DNA from: Pseudooceanicola batsensis HTCC2597
GTDB lineage: Bacteria; Pseudomonadota; Alphaproteobacteria; Rhodobacterales; Rhodobacteraceae
Direction of reading: 5' to 3'
Length of the DNA stretch: 64,000 nt
Assembly: GCF_000152725.1 (NCBI RefSeq)
Contig: NZ_AAMO01000007.1
Span: forward strand, 1 to 64,000
The notes under the pieces are model-generated. The model saw nothing but the letters and a program-made list of their open reading frames with translations. It did not search any database and had not been told where the DNA came from. Position numbers and translations under genes: made by a program. This document shows positions 51,021 to 60,321 of the stretch, in pieces; the stretch's first letter is position 1, and every line of letters starts with the position of its first letter.

Positions 51021-51517
51021 TCCTCCGGGGCCAGCTGGGCAAGCACGTCTTTCAGCCCGAAACTGTCGCCTTCGGCAAACGGCATCTCGGCAATCACCCC
51101 GTCGCGTGGCGCGGTCAGCGTGGTTTCCAGCTTCATGCTTTCGATGACCAGAAGCGGCTGGCCTTCCGCAACCGTATCGCCGGGTCTGACCGCGACCGTA
51201 ACCACGACGCCGGGCATCGGGGCCACCAGCCGATCACCGCTTGCACCGGCATCGCGCCCGGCCAGGCGTTCGGCGGGATCGACGCGCCCGACCTCGTAGG
51301 TTCGCCCGCTGATGTGCACAAAGGTCGCTTCCGGCCCAACCGCCAAACGCAGTTCATGCGCTCGCCCCCCCGCGCGCAAGATATGGCCGCCCGGCAGGCC
51401 CGTCGGGTCCAACTGGCAGGGCACCGCGCCATCGGGCGTCGTCAGCACGAACCGGCTGCCGTCATGTGCCAGCCAGCATTCGCTTTCTTCCCCGTCGATC
51501 TGGAAAATCCGCCGCAT
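51017..51517 (-). CDS. Free biotin carboxyl carrier protein with BT-like N-terminal part
   Basis: 166 residues from an ATG at 51517 that overlaps the biotin carboxylase stop (TGATG); GTG 51529 is an alternative. A C-terminal biotinyl domain carries ESMKLETTL (Lys 129 predicted biotinylated). The N-terminal 80 residues look like the barrel domain normally found between carboxylase and carrier in fused alpha subunits. Thus the alpha subunit of this system is split in two. Confidence 0.88.
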   Translation of the reverse strand: MRRIFQIDGEESECWLAHDGSRFVLTTPDGAVPCQLDPTGLPGGHILRAGGRAHELRLAVGPEATFVHISGRTYEVGRVDPAERLAGRDAGASGDRLVAPMPGVVVTVAVRPGDTVAEGQPLLVIESMKLETTLTAPRDGVIAEMPFAEGDSFGLKDVLAQLAPEE

Positions 51518-52986
51518 CAGTTTGTCCACCCACCCATCTTGCGGTGCATTTGCGGTATCTGCATCACCTCGTCCACCATTCGCGCGTCCGACAAGGCCGC
51601 CGCCGCCATCAGAAGGTCCGAGATATCCGCGCCCGGTGCGGTCAGTGTCTCGGCCTGTTCGGCCAGAAAGCCGGTCGAAACCTCGCCCGAGGCAAAATCG
51701 GGATGTGCAAGGATTGCATCCAGGTAACCGGTATTGGTCGTCACCCCGAGAACCACATAGTTTTGCACCGCTTGGCGCGCACGGGCGATGGCCTCTGCGC
51801 GATCGGCTCCATGCACGATCAGCTTGGACAGCATCGGGTCGAAATCAGTTGTCACCTTGCCGTCGTCCAGAATGCCACTGTCCACGCGAACGCCTTCGCC
51901 TGTGGGCTCATCCAGCAGCAGGATGTCGCCGATGGCGGGGCGGAAATCGGCCCCGGCATCCTCGGCGCAGATGCGCAACTCGATCGAGTGGCCGTTTTGC
52001 GGAATATCACCTTGCGCGGCGCTCAGCCCCTGGCCCGCCGCGACGCGCAACTGTTCGGCGACCAGATCGAAGCCTGTCACCATCTCGGTCACCGGATGTT
52101 CGACCTGAAGGCGGGTGTTCATTTCCAGGAAGTAAAACGCCCCGTCCCGCGCATAGATGAACTCGACCGTCCCGGCCCCGCGATACTTGACCGCGCGGGC
52201 GATCCCGGCGGCGGTTTCGCAGATTTCCTGACGTTGCTCGGGCGAGAGCGCCGGTGACGGCGTTTCCTCGATGATCTTCTGGAACCGGCGCTGGATCGAG
52301 CACTCGCGTTCCCAGAAATGCACCACGTTGCCCTGCCCGTCGCCCATCACCTGCACCTCGATATGGCGCGGGCTCTCGATGTAGCGTTCGACGAACAGCC
52401 GGCCATCGCCGAAATAACGCTCGCCCTCGCGGCGCGCGGTCTCGATCTCGGTCTCCAGGGCGCTGTCCTCGCGCACGACGCGCATCCCCTTGCCGCCGCC
52501 GCCGGCTGAGGGCTTGATCAGCAGCGGGTAGCCCACGGCGCGGGCGCGGTCCACAAAGGTGGCGGGGTCGTCATCCTCAATCGCCGACGGCGCGACGGGA
52601 AAGCCGCGCTCCTCGACAAAGGCGCGCGCGCGCACCTTGTCGCCCATCAGGTCGATGGCTTGGGAGGTCGGGCCGACAAATGTCACACCGGCCTCTTCCA
52701 GCGCCGCGACGAACCCGGCATTTTCCGACAGGAAACCATAGCCGGGATGCACCGCGTCGGCGCCGATTTTCTTTGCAGCCGCGACGATCTGCGAAATATC
52801 GAGATAGGCGGCCACGGGCGTCGGGCCGTCGATCATCGCGACCTCATCCGCGATCAGATGGGCCGGCCCCTCTTGCTCGGCGACATGGCGCAACACGACC
52901 GTCGCAAGCCCGCGGGCCTTGGCGGTGCGCAACACGCGCGCCGCGATTTCACCCCGATTGGCGACCAGGAGTTTCGAAATGGTCAT
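51517..52986 (-). CDS. Acyl-CoA carboxylase biotin carboxylase subunit
   Basis: A 489-residue stand-alone biotin carboxylase: LLVANRGEIAARVLRTA, GGGGKGMRVV, MNTRLQVEHPVTE and a C-terminal tail. It carboxylates the carrier's biotin with ATP and bicarbonate. Located between AtuA-like and carrier genes with 4-12 base spacing. Confidence 0.93.
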   Translation of the reverse strand: MTISKLLVANRGEIAARVLRTAKARGLATVVLRHVAEQEGPAHLIADEVAMIDGPTPVAAYLDISQIVAAAKKIGADAVHPGYGFLSENAGFVAALEEAGVTFVGPTSQAIDLMGDKVRARAFVEERGFPVAPSAIEDDDPATFVDRARAVGYPLLIKPSAGGGGKGMRVVREDSALETEIETARREGERYFGDGRLFVERYIESPRHIEVQVMGDGQGNVVHFWERECSIQRRFQKIIEETPSPALSPEQRQEICETAAGIARAVKYRGAGTVEFIYARDGAFYFLEMNTRLQVEHPVTEMVTGFDLVAEQLRVAAGQGLSAAQGDIPQNGHSIELRICAEDAGADFRPAIGDILLLDEPTGEGVRVDSGILDDGKVTTDFDPMLSKLIVHGADRAEAIARARQAVQNYVVLGVTTNTGYLDAILAHPDFASGEVSTGFLAEQAETLTAPGADISDLLMAAAALSDARMVDEVMQIPQMHRKMGGWTN

Positions 52987-52998
52987 GGTATTGTCCTT

Positions 52999-54798
52999 TT
53001 AGTTCCGGTCCGAGGCGTTCAGCCCGTCGCGGGCGGCCAGATCGACCGGCACAGGAATTTCAATATCAAGCAGCATCTGCGCGAACCCTTTGCCTTGCGG
53101 GTCGATGCGGACCGAGGCGATGCCGCCACCACCAAGCGATTCATGCAGCAGGAAGTTCAGCGAATGGCTTCCGGGCAGGTCGAACCGCTCGACCTTGCCT
53201 TCGCAGACGTGGGCGAAATAGTCTTTCACCGCCTCTTCGCTAAGAGCCGAGCGGATATAAGGCAGGTAGTCCGGCTTGCGCGCGAGGATGCCGATATTGG
53301 CGATATCCCCCTTGTCGCCCGAGCGGCCCCAGGCCAGATCGACGAGGCGGACCTTGACAACGTCCGGACCGGGCTCGTGGCTATCTGCGGGCCGTGCAGC
53401 GGGCGGGTCGAGCTTCACTGCATTCGTAGCGATGGTGACTGGAACCTCCTTGCCGTCCACCTCGACCGCGACGGGGGTATCGGCCTTGCTCTGAAGGAAG
53501 GAAAATAGACGGACCACCGGCTGCACCTTGGGCCGCCCGGCAAAGAACCCGGTCAGGCCCTGCGCGGTGGAAATCGCCATCGGCGCGATCTCGCCCGCAA
53601 AGATGTTGAGCGCCGCGCGGTCGTCATGCACCGTGCCGATCTTGAGCACGACCTCGCGGGTTTGGGCGCATGCATTGGCCCCATAGGCGGCCTCGGCGCC
53701 CAGCACCTCGACGCTGACCTGCCGGAAATCGCCCAGGTTCTTTTCGCGGAATATCCGGCGGCAACGGGTCAGGATGGCCTCGGCCACGCGCTCGGCCTTG
53801 GCGGGCGCGTCGATGGCGGCGAGGGTCAGCGTGGTGACGGCGCGCCAGCCATCGGCATGGGTCGCCGACACCTTGTAACTGCCGGTGCGCCCCAGCCCCT
53901 TGCCGCCCTTCACCAGCACCCGGTCGGGGCCCACCTGTTCCAGCGTGACCTGCGACCAGTCGCAGATCACATCAGGCAGCAGATAGGCGCGCGGATCGCC
54001 GATTTCATAAAGCATCTGTTCGCCGACCGCGCCGGGCACGACCAGCCCGCCGGTATCCGGCGTCTTGGTCATGACGAAACTGCCGTCTTCCGACACCTCG
54101 ACGATGGGCATCCCCATATCGTCCCAACCCGGCACGTCCTGCCAGTCGGTGAAATTGCCGCCCGTCCCCTGAGGGCCGCATTCGATCAGGTGCCCGGCCA
54201 GCGACCCCTGGCTGAGCCTGTCCCAGTCGTCATCGCCCCAGCCGTATTCATGCATCAAGGGACCGAGCGCCACCGCACTGTCGGCGCAGCGCCCGGTGAT
54301 CACGATCTCGGCCCCGGCATCCAGCGCGGCCGCGATGGGGCGGGCACCCAGATAGGCATTCATGCTCCAGATATCGTCTGGAAACTCAACACCCGAGAAC
54401 ATTTCCGTCTGACCGCTTTTGCGAATTTCATCGACCCTAGGCAACAGGTCATCGCCCAGCACGACTCCGATGGACAGATCGATCCCGGCTTGGGCGGCGG
54501 CTTTGGCAAGCGCATCGCTGCAGCCACGCGGGTTCACGCCCCCGGCATTGGCAACGACCTTGATCCCTTTTGCCTTGATATCCGGCAACCAGGGAGCCAG
54601 CGCCTTGACGAAGTCCGGCGCATAGCCCGACTCGGGCGCTTTGGCGCGGGCCCGCGCCATCAGCGACATTGTCACCTCTGCCAGATAGTCAAACACCAGA
54701 TAGTCGATCTCGCCCTTTGAGACCAGTTGACCGATCGCTTCGGGCGTATCGCCCCAGAATCCCGAGGCGCATCCGATGCGCAGTTTCCGATCTGACAT
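52999..54798 (-). CDS. AtuA-family (DUF1446) protein
   Basis: 599 residues. The DUF1446 domain (1-450) has VVANAGGVNPRG, ITGRCADSAVALGPL and HLIECGPQGTGGNFTD. The C-terminal AtuA-like ferredoxin-fold domain has LVDLAWGRSGDKGDIANIGI. AtuA is required for acyclic terpene use in Pseudomonas, though its chemistry is not established. Its place in a carboxylase operon supports a role in branched isoprenoid or similar acyl-CoA breakdown here. Confidence 0.92.
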   Translation of the reverse strand: MSDRKLRIGCASGFWGDTPEAIGQLVSKGEIDYLVFDYLAEVTMSLMARARAKAPESGYAPDFVKALAPWLPDIKAKGIKVVANAGGVNPRGCSDALAKAAAQAGIDLSIGVVLGDDLLPRVDEIRKSGQTEMFSGVEFPDDIWSMNAYLGARPIAAALDAGAEIVITGRCADSAVALGPLMHEYGWGDDDWDRLSQGSLAGHLIECGPQGTGGNFTDWQDVPGWDDMGMPIVEVSEDGSFVMTKTPDTGGLVVPGAVGEQMLYEIGDPRAYLLPDVICDWSQVTLEQVGPDRVLVKGGKGLGRTGSYKVSATHADGWRAVTTLTLAAIDAPAKAERVAEAILTRCRRIFREKNLGDFRQVSVEVLGAEAAYGANACAQTREVVLKIGTVHDDRAALNIFAGEIAPMAISTAQGLTGFFAGRPKVQPVVRLFSFLQSKADTPVAVEVDGKEVPVTIATNAVKLDPPAARPADSHEPGPDVVKVRLVDLAWGRSGDKGDIANIGILARKPDYLPYIRSALSEEAVKDYFAHVCEGKVERFDLPGSHSLNFLLHESLGGGGIASVRIDPQGKGFAQMLLDIEIPVPVDLAARDGLNASDRN

Positions 54799-54819
54799 AT
54801 TCTTCTCCTCCCCGCTTGA

Positions 54820-55605
54820 TTAACGGCCCGTCCATTCAGGTTTGCGTTTCGCAATGAAGGCATCAAAGCCCTCGCGCGCGTCTTCTGTCTGCGCAACGCG
54901 GGGTAAAAGTGTTTCCGCAAACCGCATCTGCTGCGGATAGGTCATGTCCTCCATCGCGTGACAGGCGTATTTTCCCAGCCGGATCGCGCTCGGCGACTGC
55001 GCAGCAATCTGGGCGACCAGTTCTGCAACCTTGTTGTCCAGTTCCGCGGCATCGGTCACATAGTTGACCAGATTGAATTGCAGGGCTTCCGAGGCCGTCA
55101 GAGGAACGCCGGTGATGAACATCTCCATCAGCCTGCGCCGGGGCAGCACGCGCATCATGGGTGGTACGATCGTCATGGGAAACAGGCCCACCTTGACTTC
55201 GGGCGTCCCAATGCGGGCATGCTCTGCCATTACAGCCAGATCGCAGGCACAGATGATGCCAGCCCCCGCCCCCATCGCGGCTCCATTGATGCGCGCGATG
55301 GTTGGCTTGCGGCACGCCTGTATCGTTTCAAACAACCTTCCGGCAAAGTGATCCGGATCTGCCGGATCCTGAACAAACGGGCCGCCATCCGCCCCCGCCT
55401 TGATGTCGCCCCCGGCACAGAAGGCGCGCTCACCCTCGCCGGTCAGAACGATCACGCGGCAATCGCTGTCCCTCTCGGCAGCACAAATGGCAGCAATGAT
55501 CCCGTCTGCGACTTCACGGTTGAGGGCATTTCGGTTTTCAGGACGTCGAATCGTGATACGCACTTCCTGGCCGAGCGCCTGCGATTGAACAGCGGTCTCA
55601 GTCAT
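54820..55605 (-). CDS. Enoyl-CoA hydratase/isomerase family protein
   Basis: A 261-residue crotonase, first gene of the 55605-49407 operon: CAGGDIKAG, GAAMGAGAGIICACD and GTPEVKVGLFPMTIVPPMMR, keeping one of the two catalytic acids. It could hydrate the carboxylated intermediate, as AtuE/LiuC do. Divergent from the dehydrogenase pair, sharing the operator at 55683-55696. Confidence 0.88.
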   Translation of the reverse strand: MTETAVQSQALGQEVRITIRRPENRNALNREVADGIIAAICAAERDSDCRVIVLTGEGERAFCAGGDIKAGADGGPFVQDPADPDHFAGRLFETIQACRKPTIARINGAAMGAGAGIICACDLAVMAEHARIGTPEVKVGLFPMTIVPPMMRVLPRRRLMEMFITGVPLTASEALQFNLVNYVTDAAELDNKVAELVAQIAAQSPSAIRLGKYACHAMEDMTYPQQMRFAETLLPRVAQTEDAREGFDAFIAKRKPEWTGR

Positions 55606-55665
55606 TTCCGTAGCTCCCCCCTGTATTCAGCGCACCGCGCATTCATACGTCGGGTCGTCAAAAGC

Positions 55666-55698
55666 TTGGCTTGATCTATTTTCTAACATATGTTTGAT
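55666..55698 (+). promoter_or_regulatory. Promoter and operator between divergent operons at 55.6 kb
   Basis: TTGGCT (55666-55671) and TATGTT (55689-55694) are 17 bases apart. CTAACATATGTTTG (55683-55696), a near-palindromic CTAACA-N2-TGTTAG site, overlaps the -10. The 29 bases 55670-55698 recur with 3 differences at 48545-48573. Confidence 0.65.
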
Positions 55699-55738
55699 TT
55701 TGGTCAACACTGCAGACGACATTTTTCGGGAGGATGAT

Positions 55739-56953
55739 ATGACCACTCAAAGAGAGGCTCTCGCGGCTGATCTGGAGGCCATCAGGGCAAACTATTCGTT
55801 GACTGATGAGCAACGCCAGATTGTCGATCACGTGGATCGGGTATCGCGCGAGGTGCTGCACCCGCTGCAAGCGCGTATGGATGACGAGGAATGGTGGCCC
55901 GATGATCTGTTCAAGCAGATGGGCGGGCTGGGCCTGCTGGGGATTACCGCACCCGAAGAGCTGGGCGGATCGGGACAGAACGAGTTCACCCAGGCGCTGG
56001 TGTCCGAGGTGATTTCGAAGTGGAATCCGGCTGTGGGCCTCTCACACGGGGCGCATGACAACCTGTGCCTGAATAACCTGCTGCGCAATGGATCCGAAGA
56101 GCATGTGAAGAAATACGTGCCGGGTCTTTGCTCGGGCGAGCTGGTTGGTGCTTTAGGCCTGACCGAACCGGGCGCGGGGTCCGATGCGCTTGGGTCCATG
56201 GCGACCACCGCGCGCCGCGACGGCGATGACTACGTCATCAACGGCTCGAAGATCTATATCACCAACGGGCCGATTGCCGATGTGATCCTGCTTTACGCTA
56301 AAACCGACAAGTCGAAGGGTGCCAAGGGCATTTCCGCTTTCATAATCGAGACGGACAATCCCGGTTTCAAGGTGGCGCAAAAGCTTGACAAGATGGGCTT
56401 TCGCGGCTCGCCTACCGGAGAACTGGTGTTTGAGGACTGCCGCGTACCCGCGTCCGCCATGGTTGGACAGGAAAACACCGGCGTTTCGGTGGTCATGAGC
56501 GGGCTGGACCTTGAACGCGCGATGGTCGCTTCGGTCTGCGTGGGCATGGCGGAACGCGCGCTGGAACTGGGGCTGGAATACGCCAAGATTCGCGAACAAT
56601 TCGGCCGACCAATCTCGAGCTTCCAGATGATGCAGTCGAAGCTGGCCGAGATCTACACCGAGGTCGAAACCGCGCGTGCCTTCAGTTATCGGGCGCTGGC
56701 CGCCTGTACCGGGTTGCCGAAGGGAGCCGGGGGTCGCGGTGAAATACACAAACTGACGGCGGCGGCCTGTCTCTATGCGGGCGAGGCCTTCAACAAGGCA
56801 GTGACCGAAGCCTGCCACATCCACGGCGGCTCTGGCTACATGCAGGACACCGAGATCAACCGGCTCTACCGCGCCAACAAGCTGTTGGAGATCGGCGCGG
56901 GCACAAGCGAAGTCCGCAAGATCATCATCGCCGAAGAACTTCTGCGCGCCTGA
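55739..56953 (+). CDS. Acyl-CoA dehydrogenase, isovaleryl-CoA dehydrogenase type
   Basis: A 404-residue enzyme with LTEPGAGSDALGSMAT, YITNGPIADVILLYAK, and GTSEVRKIII at the end. The Glu in MSGLDLERAMV is in the isovaleryl-CoA dehydrogenase position, and the normal C-terminal Glu is Ala/Gly (GAGTSE). ATG 55739 with GGGAGG upstream. Tandem paralogue of the next gene. Confidence 0.92.
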   Translation: MTTQREALAADLEAIRANYSLTDEQRQIVDHVDRVSREVLHPLQARMDDEEWWPDDLFKQMGGLGLLGITAPEELGGSGQNEFTQALVSEVISKWNPAVGLSHGAHDNLCLNNLLRNGSEEHVKKYVPGLCSGELVGALGLTEPGAGSDALGSMATTARRDGDDYVINGSKIYITNGPIADVILLYAKTDKSKGAKGISAFIIETDNPGFKVAQKLDKMGFRGSPTGELVFEDCRVPASAMVGQENTGVSVVMSGLDLERAMVASVCVGMAERALELGLEYAKIREQFGRPISSFQMMQSKLAEIYTEVETARAFSYRALAACTGLPKGAGGRGEIHKLTAAACLYAGEAFNKAVTEACHIHGGSGYMQDTEINRLYRANKLLEIGAGTSEVRKIIIAEELLRA

Positions 56954-56966
56954 GGGAGACAAGACC

Positions 56967-58166
56967 ATGAACAAGCAACTGCGCAACGACACCGCTCTGC
57001 CCACCCATTTCATGACCGACGAACAGCAGGCCCTGGCCGATCAGGCCGAAAAGTTCTTCATGTCCGAGTTTCATCACCTGAACGCGGAGATGGACGATAC
57101 CGATGACCTGCCGGCCTCGGTCTTTCCCAAGCTGGGCGAGATGGGCTATCTGGGCCTCAACGTACCGCCGGAATTTGGCGGTGCCGGGCTGGACTTCACC
57201 TCGGCCTGTATCATCACCGAACAGATGTCGCGGGCCTCTGCCGCGATCGGGCTGACCCACGTGGCCCACGACAACCTGTGCGTCAACAACATCTATCGCA
57301 ACGCGAATGACGATCTGCGCCACAAATATCTGCCGGGCCTGTGCGATGGCACGCTGATCGGCGCTCTGGGTCTGACCGAACCCGGCGCGGGGTCCGATGC
57401 GCTTGGGTCCATGCGGACCACGGCCACGAAGGATGGCGACGATTACATCCTGAATGGCGCCAAGATCTACATCACCAATGGGCCGATCGCCGATTTGGTG
57501 CTGGTCTATGCCAAGACCGCGCCCGAGAAGGGAGCCAAGGGTATCTCCGCTTTCATCGTGGAAACCGACACGCCGGGTTTCAAGGTTGCGCAGAAGCTCA
57601 ACAAGATGGGGTTCCGCGGCTCGCCGACGGGGGAGCTCGTGTTCGAAGACTGCCGCGTTCCGGCGGGGAACATGGTGGGCAAGCTCGATGGCGGCGTTGC
57701 CGTGACCATGTCCGGGCTTGATCTGGAACGTGCCATCGTCTGTTTCAACGCAATGGGCATCGCGCAGCGGGCACTGGATATTTCCATCGATTACGCCAAG
57801 ACACGCCAGCAATTCGGCAAACCGATCGCCAGTTTTCAGATGGTTCAGGCGATGCTGGCCGACATGTATACGCAGATCGAGGCCGCGCGGAGCCTTTCCT
57901 TGCGCACCGCAGCCATGTGTGAAGGCCTCGAAGAGGGCGAAGGCGGGCGTGGCGAAATCCACAAGCTCACCGCTGCGGCGATCTACAAGGCCGCCGAGGC
58001 GACGTCCTTCGTGCTCGACAAGGCCGTCCAGATTCACGGCGGCTCGGGTTACATGCGTGATACCGAAGTGAACCGGCTGTACCGGACCGGTCGCGTGCTT
58101 GAGGTCGGCGCGGGCACCCAGGAGGTTCGCAAACTCATCATATCCGGCGAATTGCTGAAGAACTAG
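56967..58166 (+). CDS. Acyl-CoA dehydrogenase, isovaleryl-CoA dehydrogenase type
   Basis: A 399-residue paralogue of the previous protein, with LTEPGAGSDALGSMRT, YITNGPIADLVLVYAK, MSGLDLERAIV and GAGTQEVRKLII. Long identical stretches indicate gene duplication. Both may act on branched acyl-CoAs, as separate homotetramers or one mixed enzyme. It is spaced 13 bases after the first. Confidence 0.92.
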   Translation: MNKQLRNDTALPTHFMTDEQQALADQAEKFFMSEFHHLNAEMDDTDDLPASVFPKLGEMGYLGLNVPPEFGGAGLDFTSACIITEQMSRASAAIGLTHVAHDNLCVNNIYRNANDDLRHKYLPGLCDGTLIGALGLTEPGAGSDALGSMRTTATKDGDDYILNGAKIYITNGPIADLVLVYAKTAPEKGAKGISAFIVETDTPGFKVAQKLNKMGFRGSPTGELVFEDCRVPAGNMVGKLDGGVAVTMSGLDLERAIVCFNAMGIAQRALDISIDYAKTRQQFGKPIASFQMVQAMLADMYTQIEAARSLSLRTAAMCEGLEEGEGGRGEIHKLTAAAIYKAAEATSFVLDKAVQIHGGSGYMRDTEVNRLYRTGRVLEVGAGTQEVRKLIISGELLKN

Positions 58167-58175
58167 GGGCGGAAC

Positions 58176-59030
58176 ATGAGCGAAGCGAAATCAACGCGTT
58201 ACGCGTCGGATCTCATGGCGGGCCAGGTTGCCCTGGTCACGGGGTCCGGATCCGGAATGGGCCGGGCGACGGCGATCGAAATGGCCTCTTGCGGGGCCAG
58301 GCTTGTGCTGTTCGCGCGCCGGGAAGAGCCGCTGGAGGAGACCGCCGAGATGATCCGGTCGGCGGGGGGCGAGGCCTTTGTCGTGCCCGGAGATACCCGC
58401 GACGAAGTCAGTATCGAAACTGCGATGGGGCGGATCAAGGACCACTACGGGCAGTTGGATGTTTTGGTGAACAATGCCGGCGGCCAATATATCGCGGCCG
58501 CCCGTGATATCACCAACAAGGGCTTCGAAGCCGTGATCCGAAACAACCTGATCGGATCTTGGCAAATGACCCGGGCAGCGGCGGATCACTTCATGTACGA
58601 CAATGGTGGATCGGTTGTGTTTGTCACCGCCATCTCGGCGCGCACCGCGCTTACCGGCTTTACACACACCGTCGCCGCCCGCGCCGGTGTGACGGGCATG
58701 ATGAAAACGCTGGCCGCCGAATGGGGCGAATACGGCATCCGCCTGAACTGTGTCGCGCCGGGCACGATCAAGACCGATGCGCTTGGCCGCTATCCGATTC
58801 CGCCGGAACAGTGGAAAAAGCTGAACCGCTCGGTGCTAAACCGGATGGGGGCGGCCGAGGACATCGCAGGCACGATCATTTTCCTGGCCTCGAAACTTGG
58901 CGGTTTCATCACCGGAGAAGACATTTATGTAGACGGCGGTGAAACCCTGCACATGGGTCACGACGCGCGGGACATGATCAACCCAGCGATGTTCGAGAAA
59001 CGCGAACGGGGAGATGGCAAGAATGAGTAA
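58176..59030 (+). CDS. SDR-family enoyl-CoA reductase-like protein
   Basis: A 284-residue short-chain dehydrogenase with GSGSGMGRATA and NNAGGQY. The Tyr-x3-Lys pair is not kept: the aligned residues are Thr and Arg (THTVAARAGVTGM). Sequence around NNAGGQ and the VDGGETLHMG ending recall 2,4-dienoyl- or trans-2-enoyl-CoA reductases, which also depart from the classical pair. The reaction is uncertain. Confidence 0.82.
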   Translation: MSEAKSTRYASDLMAGQVALVTGSGSGMGRATAIEMASCGARLVLFARREEPLEETAEMIRSAGGEAFVVPGDTRDEVSIETAMGRIKDHYGQLDVLVNNAGGQYIAAARDITNKGFEAVIRNNLIGSWQMTRAAADHFMYDNGGSVVFVTAISARTALTGFTHTVAARAGVTGMMKTLAAEWGEYGIRLNCVAPGTIKTDALGRYPIPPEQWKKLNRSVLNRMGAAEDIAGTIIFLASKLGGFITGEDIYVDGGETLHMGHDARDMINPAMFEKRERGDGKNE

Positions 59031-59826
59031 GCAACCCGTCCTTCTGGAGATTTCCGACAGGATCGCCACGGTCACGCTGAACGACCCCGAGCGGCGCAAC
59101 CCGGTCACCGGCAACGACATGATCGCTGCCCTTCTGGAGACCTTCGCCAAGGTGCAGGCCGACCCGCAAGTCAGCGTCATGATCCTGACCGGCGCCGACC
59201 CGGCCTTTTGTGCCGGCGGCGACGTCAAGGAGATGAACGATCCCGAAAGCGTGTTCCGCAAGGAACCGCTGGCGGCGGCGCAGAGCTATGTCGACGGGGT
59301 GCAGCGCCTGCCGCAGGCGCTCTACAACATGGACATTCCCACCATCGCCGCAGTCAATGGCCCGGCGGTTGGCGCGGGGTGTGACCTGACCATGATGTGC
59401 GACATGCGCATCGCGTCGGAAAAAGCAAGGTTCGGCGAGGTGTTTCTGAATCTCGGAATCATTCCGGGCGATGCGGGCAGCTGGTTCCTGTTGCGTCGTC
59501 TGGGCCACCAGAAGGCCGCCGATCTGACCTTCTCAGGGCGCATGGTCGAGGCCAAGGAAGCGCTGGAGCTTGGCATGGTGCTTGAGCTGGTGCCGCATGA
59601 AAAATTGATGGCACGAGCCCGCGAACGGGCCGCTGTCATCGCCGCGAAACCGCCGCGCGCGGTTCGGATCGCCAAGCGTCTGATGCGCAATGCCGAACGG
59701 ATGGACCTGCCGGATTACCTGAATTCTGCGGCGGCTTATCAGGCGCTCATGCATCAGACCGAAGACCATCACGAGGCGGTTGCTGCGTTCATCGAGAAAC
59801 GAAAACCCAACTTCACGGGGCGTTAA
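59023..59826 (+). CDS. Crotonase-fold enoyl-CoA hydratase/isomerase-like protein
   Basis: 267 residues from ATG 59023 (GGGAG 8 bases upstream), overlapping the SDR stop. Loops FCAGGDVKEM and GPAVGAGCDLTMMCD; the first acid is Asp, and the second catalytic position is not Glu (GEVFLNLGIIPGDAG). PaaG-like isomerase chemistry is possible. Confidence 0.85.
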   Translation: MSKQPVLLEISDRIATVTLNDPERRNPVTGNDMIAALLETFAKVQADPQVSVMILTGADPAFCAGGDVKEMNDPESVFRKEPLAAAQSYVDGVQRLPQALYNMDIPTIAAVNGPAVGAGCDLTMMCDMRIASEKARFGEVFLNLGIIPGDAGSWFLLRRLGHQKAADLTFSGRMVEAKEALELGMVLELVPHEKLMARARERAAVIAAKPPRAVRIAKRLMRNAERMDLPDYLNSAAAYQALMHQTEDHHEAVAAFIEKRKPNFTGR

Positions 59827-59838
59827 GGAAAAGATCGC

Positions 59839-60321
59839 ATGTCTGACATCACCCAAAAGAAGATGGAGCAAATCGCGCAGATGTGGAATGCGCGCGGCAA
59901 GAGTCTGATTACGCATATGGCGCTTGAGATCGAAGAGGTCTCGACCGAAGTCGTTCGCGTTCGGATGCCGTTCAATAAGGACTTTTGCGTCGATGCGGCA
60001 CAAACCCTGCTTCATGGTGGTATCCTGACGGCCCTTCTGGACAGTGTCTTCGGACTGGCAAACTTTGTGGCCATCGAAGGCGTCAGTACCATGGCCACTC
60101 TTGACCTGAGAGTTGATTACCTGCGCCCTGCTCGTTCGCGCGCGGATGTCATCGTTCAAGCGCATTGTTTTCGCGAGACTCGCCACATCGCCTTCAATTC
60201 CGGCAACGTCTGGTTCGATGGCCATGAGGACGCTGAAATAGCCCGTGGAACCGCGTCGTTTGCTTTGACGCGCGGTGCGACCAGCCTGTTTGACGCGATG
60301 ACAAAAGGAAAAGCCTCGTGA
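59839..60321 (+). CDS. PaaI-type hotdog thioesterase
   Basis: A 160-residue hotdog-fold protein with the PaaI motif LLHGGILTALLDSVFG and a sheet with TLDLRVDYLRPARS. Such enzymes hydrolyse acyl-CoA thioesters to relieve stalled pathways. Stop overlaps the next gene's start (TGATG). Confidence 0.87.
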   Translation: MSDITQKKMEQIAQMWNARGKSLITHMALEIEEVSTEVVRVRMPFNKDFCVDAAQTLLHGGILTALLDSVFGLANFVAIEGVSTMATLDLRVDYLRPARSRADVIVQAHCFRETRHIAFNSGNVWFDGHEDAEIARGTASFALTRGATSLFDAMTKGKAS

